From an uncultured Porphyromonadaceae bacterium (GTDB taxonomy: Bacteria; Bacteroidota; Bacteroidia; Bacteroidales; Muribaculaceae): a stretch of DNA of 6,562 nucleotides. How positions within the stretch are numbered: position 1 is the stretch's first letter; every line of letters starts with the position of its first letter. Both the position numbers and the translations under genes were made by a program. The notes beneath the pieces were generated by a model. That model saw only the letters and a list, made by a program, of their open reading frames with translations. It was not told the origin of the DNA and searched no databases. Of this stretch, positions 5,338 to 6,562 are shown piece after piece. The DNA is taken from contig CAMWQY010000147.1 of the NCBI GenBank assembly GCA_947176355.1, forward strand, positions 1-6,562, given 5' to 3'.

Positions 5338-6311
5338 AATTCCTTCATCCCGGAATGCTATGGCTCCTCCTCGTCCTCGTGCCTTTGATCGTTTGGTATG
5401 TTCTGAAGCATCGTAACGCAAATCCGTCAATGGGTGTCTCCACCCTTATGCCATTCCTAAAGTTTGGAAACTCTTGGAAGGTTTGGATTATCCACGCATG
5501 TTTTGCTCTTCGTCTTATTTGCATCGCAGCTGTTATTGTGGCTTTGGCGCGTCCTCAATCTTACGATAGCTTGAAAAATTCTCGTGTCCTCGGTACAGAT
5601 ATCATACTTGCGATGGACATTTCCGGCTCTATGTCTGCTACCGACTTCAAGCCTAATCGTTTCATCGCTGCTAAAGATGTGGCTACAAATTTTGTCAATG
5701 CCAGGGTAAACGATAATATGGGCCTTGTGGTTTTTGCCGGAGAGTCTCTATCTCTTATGCCGCTTACCAACGATCGTGCCGCTATCATCAATGCAATTGC
5801 CAATGTAGATATGGGTGATCTCAACGACGGCACCGCTATCGGTGATGGTCTGACAAGTGCTATCAACCGTATCTCACAGGGCAAAGCAAAGTCAAAGAGT
5901 ATCATTTTGCTCACTGACGGTAGCAACAATGCAGGCGATGTCCCTCCTGTGACTGCCGCTCAGATTGCCAAGCAAAAAGGTATCAAGATATATACTATAG
6001 GTGTTGGTACTAATGGCAAGATGCAGATTGCCGATCCTTACGGTTTCTCGACTACGACTCTTGAAACGAAGATCGACGAGCCTCTCCTGAAGAATATGGC
6101 AAAGATGACTGGTGGCAAGTATTTCCGTGCTAAAGATGAGAGAATGCTGAAGCAGGTCTTCGAAGAAATCGATTCTCTTGAAAAGTCGAGTATAGATGTC
6201 AATTCGGTGACACTTACTCAAGAGGAGTTCATGCCTTGGCTTTGGCTCGCTTTTGGCGCCCTTGCTCTTTCTCTTTTGCTTCGTTACACAATTATTAGAA
6301 GAATACCGTAA
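5334..6311 (+). CDS. batA: BatA, membrane-anchored VWA-domain protein
   Basis: BatA-type proteins are inner-membrane VWA proteins of the Bacteroides aerotolerance system. This one has 325 residues. The N-terminus FLHPGMLWLLLVLVPLIVWY (3-22) is the usual BatA/BatB first membrane helix, with a second helix at about 52-72 ending in the characteristic ALARPQ (70-75). The VWA domain follows with a complete metal-ion-dependent adhesion site: DISGSM (95-100), Thr167 in DGTAIGDGL (165-173) and Asp195 in LLTDGSNNAGD (192-202). A third helix lies at about 300-318, before a basic end (RYTIIRRIP). The VWA domain most likely faces the cytosol or periplasm according to topology I cannot settle here; cytosolic exposure would suit contact with MoxR. 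The start is supported by a strong Shine-Dalgarno site and a 4-nt overlap with the upstream gene. It shares one base (TAATG) with batB downstream. The precise cellular function is unresolved even in studied species. Confidence 0.95.
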   Translation: MKFLHPGMLWLLLVLVPLIVWYVLKHRNANPSMGVSTLMPFLKFGNSWKVWIIHACFALRLICIAAVIVALARPQSYDSLKNSRVLGTDIILAMDISGSMSATDFKPNRFIAAKDVATNFVNARVNDNMGLVVFAGESLSLMPLTNDRAAIINAIANVDMGDLNDGTAIGDGLTSAINRISQGKAKSKSIILLTDGSNNAGDVPPVTAAQIAKQKGIKIYTIGVGTNGKMQIADPYGFSTTTLETKIDEPLLKNMAKMTGGKYFRAKDERMLKQVFEEIDSLEKSSIDVNSVTLTQEEFMPWLWLAFGALALSLLLRYTIIRRIP

Positions 6312-6562
6312 TGTTTACGTTTGCATATCCAGCTTTACTCGTCCTCTTATTGGCAGTGCCTGTTGTGGTATTGCTCTATGTTCTTGCGCGTTATGCAAGG
6401 AAAAAGAAACTTGCAAAGTTCGGTCATCCTGATTCTTTGAAAGATCTGATGCCCGAGGTTTCTAAATATAAACCCCCTTTGAAACTCGCTCTTGAGGTGT
6501 CAGCTCTTGCTTTCCTTGCCATTGCGCTTTGTCGCCCTTGGGGTGGTGTGCATTCTTCTAAG
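6311..6562 (+). CDS. batB: BatB, VWA-domain membrane protein (5' part, cut by the window edge)
   Basis: An open frame begins at the ATG overlapping the batA stop by one base (TAATG) and continues without a stop for 84 codons to the window end. The visible N-terminus, MFTFAYPALLVLLLAVPVVV, is a membrane helix like that of BatA. It is followed by a basic patch (RYARKKK, 27-33), FGHPDSLKDLMPEVSKYKPPLK (37-58), a second helix (about 58-74) and the CRPWGG segment (74-79). This is the standard BatB N-terminal layout. The VWA domain with its metal-binding motif should follow outside the window, so its integrity cannot be judged. Overlap with batA implies translational coupling. In known Bat operons a TPR gene (batC) and batD usually come next. 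Confidence 0.9.
   Translation, partial: MFTFAYPALLVLLLAVPVVVLLYVLARYARKKKLAKFGHPDSLKDLMPEVSKYKPPLKLALEVSALAFLAIALCRPWGGVHSSK

Overview
The window reads as a chromosomal segment from a member of the Bacteroidota, most likely the Bacteroidales. The evidence is the Bat (Bacteroides aerotolerance) gene order moxR - DUF58 - membrane protein - batA - batB, the general lack of Shine-Dalgarno sites before start codons, A/T-rich leaders, and TAnnTTTG-type promoter boxes in the one long non-coding gap. All genes are on the + strand. I cannot fix genus or species from sequence alone.

Left part (1-2015): two housekeeping metabolic genes, a trimeric-type purine nucleoside phosphorylase (75-902) and thiamine-monophosphate kinase thiL (984-2015). 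They are probably co-transcribed from a promoter upstream of the window. The gap before each gene is filled by a short tandem repeat: about six 9-bp units before the phosphorylase and about five 14-bp units before thiL. A perfect 12-bp-stem hairpin (2038-2064) follows thiL and probably closes this unit.

Middle gap (2016-2382, 367 bases): no convincing gene. It holds the post-thiL hairpin, a 14-bp direct repeat rich in ATGCAT, two candidate Bacteroidetes -7 promoter boxes, and an imperfect hairpin that would lie in the 5' leader of the next operon.

Right part (2383-6562): a tightly packed Bat operon. It encodes a MoxR-family AAA+ ATPase, a DUF58 protein with a degenerate von Willebrand A (VWA) fold, a secreted/membrane-anchored protein with a BatD-like beta domain and a DUF4381-like cytoplasmic tail, the membrane VWA protein BatA, and the first 84 codons of BatB, which runs off the window. 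Gaps shrink from 30 nt (moxR/DUF58) to 15 nt, then to a 4-nt ATGA overlap and a 1-nt TAATG overlap, which suggests translational coupling. By family precedent the MoxR ATPase is thought to act as a chaperone or remodeller on the VWA membrane proteins. The physiological role of the system is still poorly defined.

I see no mobile element, CRISPR array, tRNA, rRNA or defence system. The most unusual feature is that each non-coding gap of 30 bp or more carries its own, different short repeat. Otherwise the region looks like ordinary core genome.
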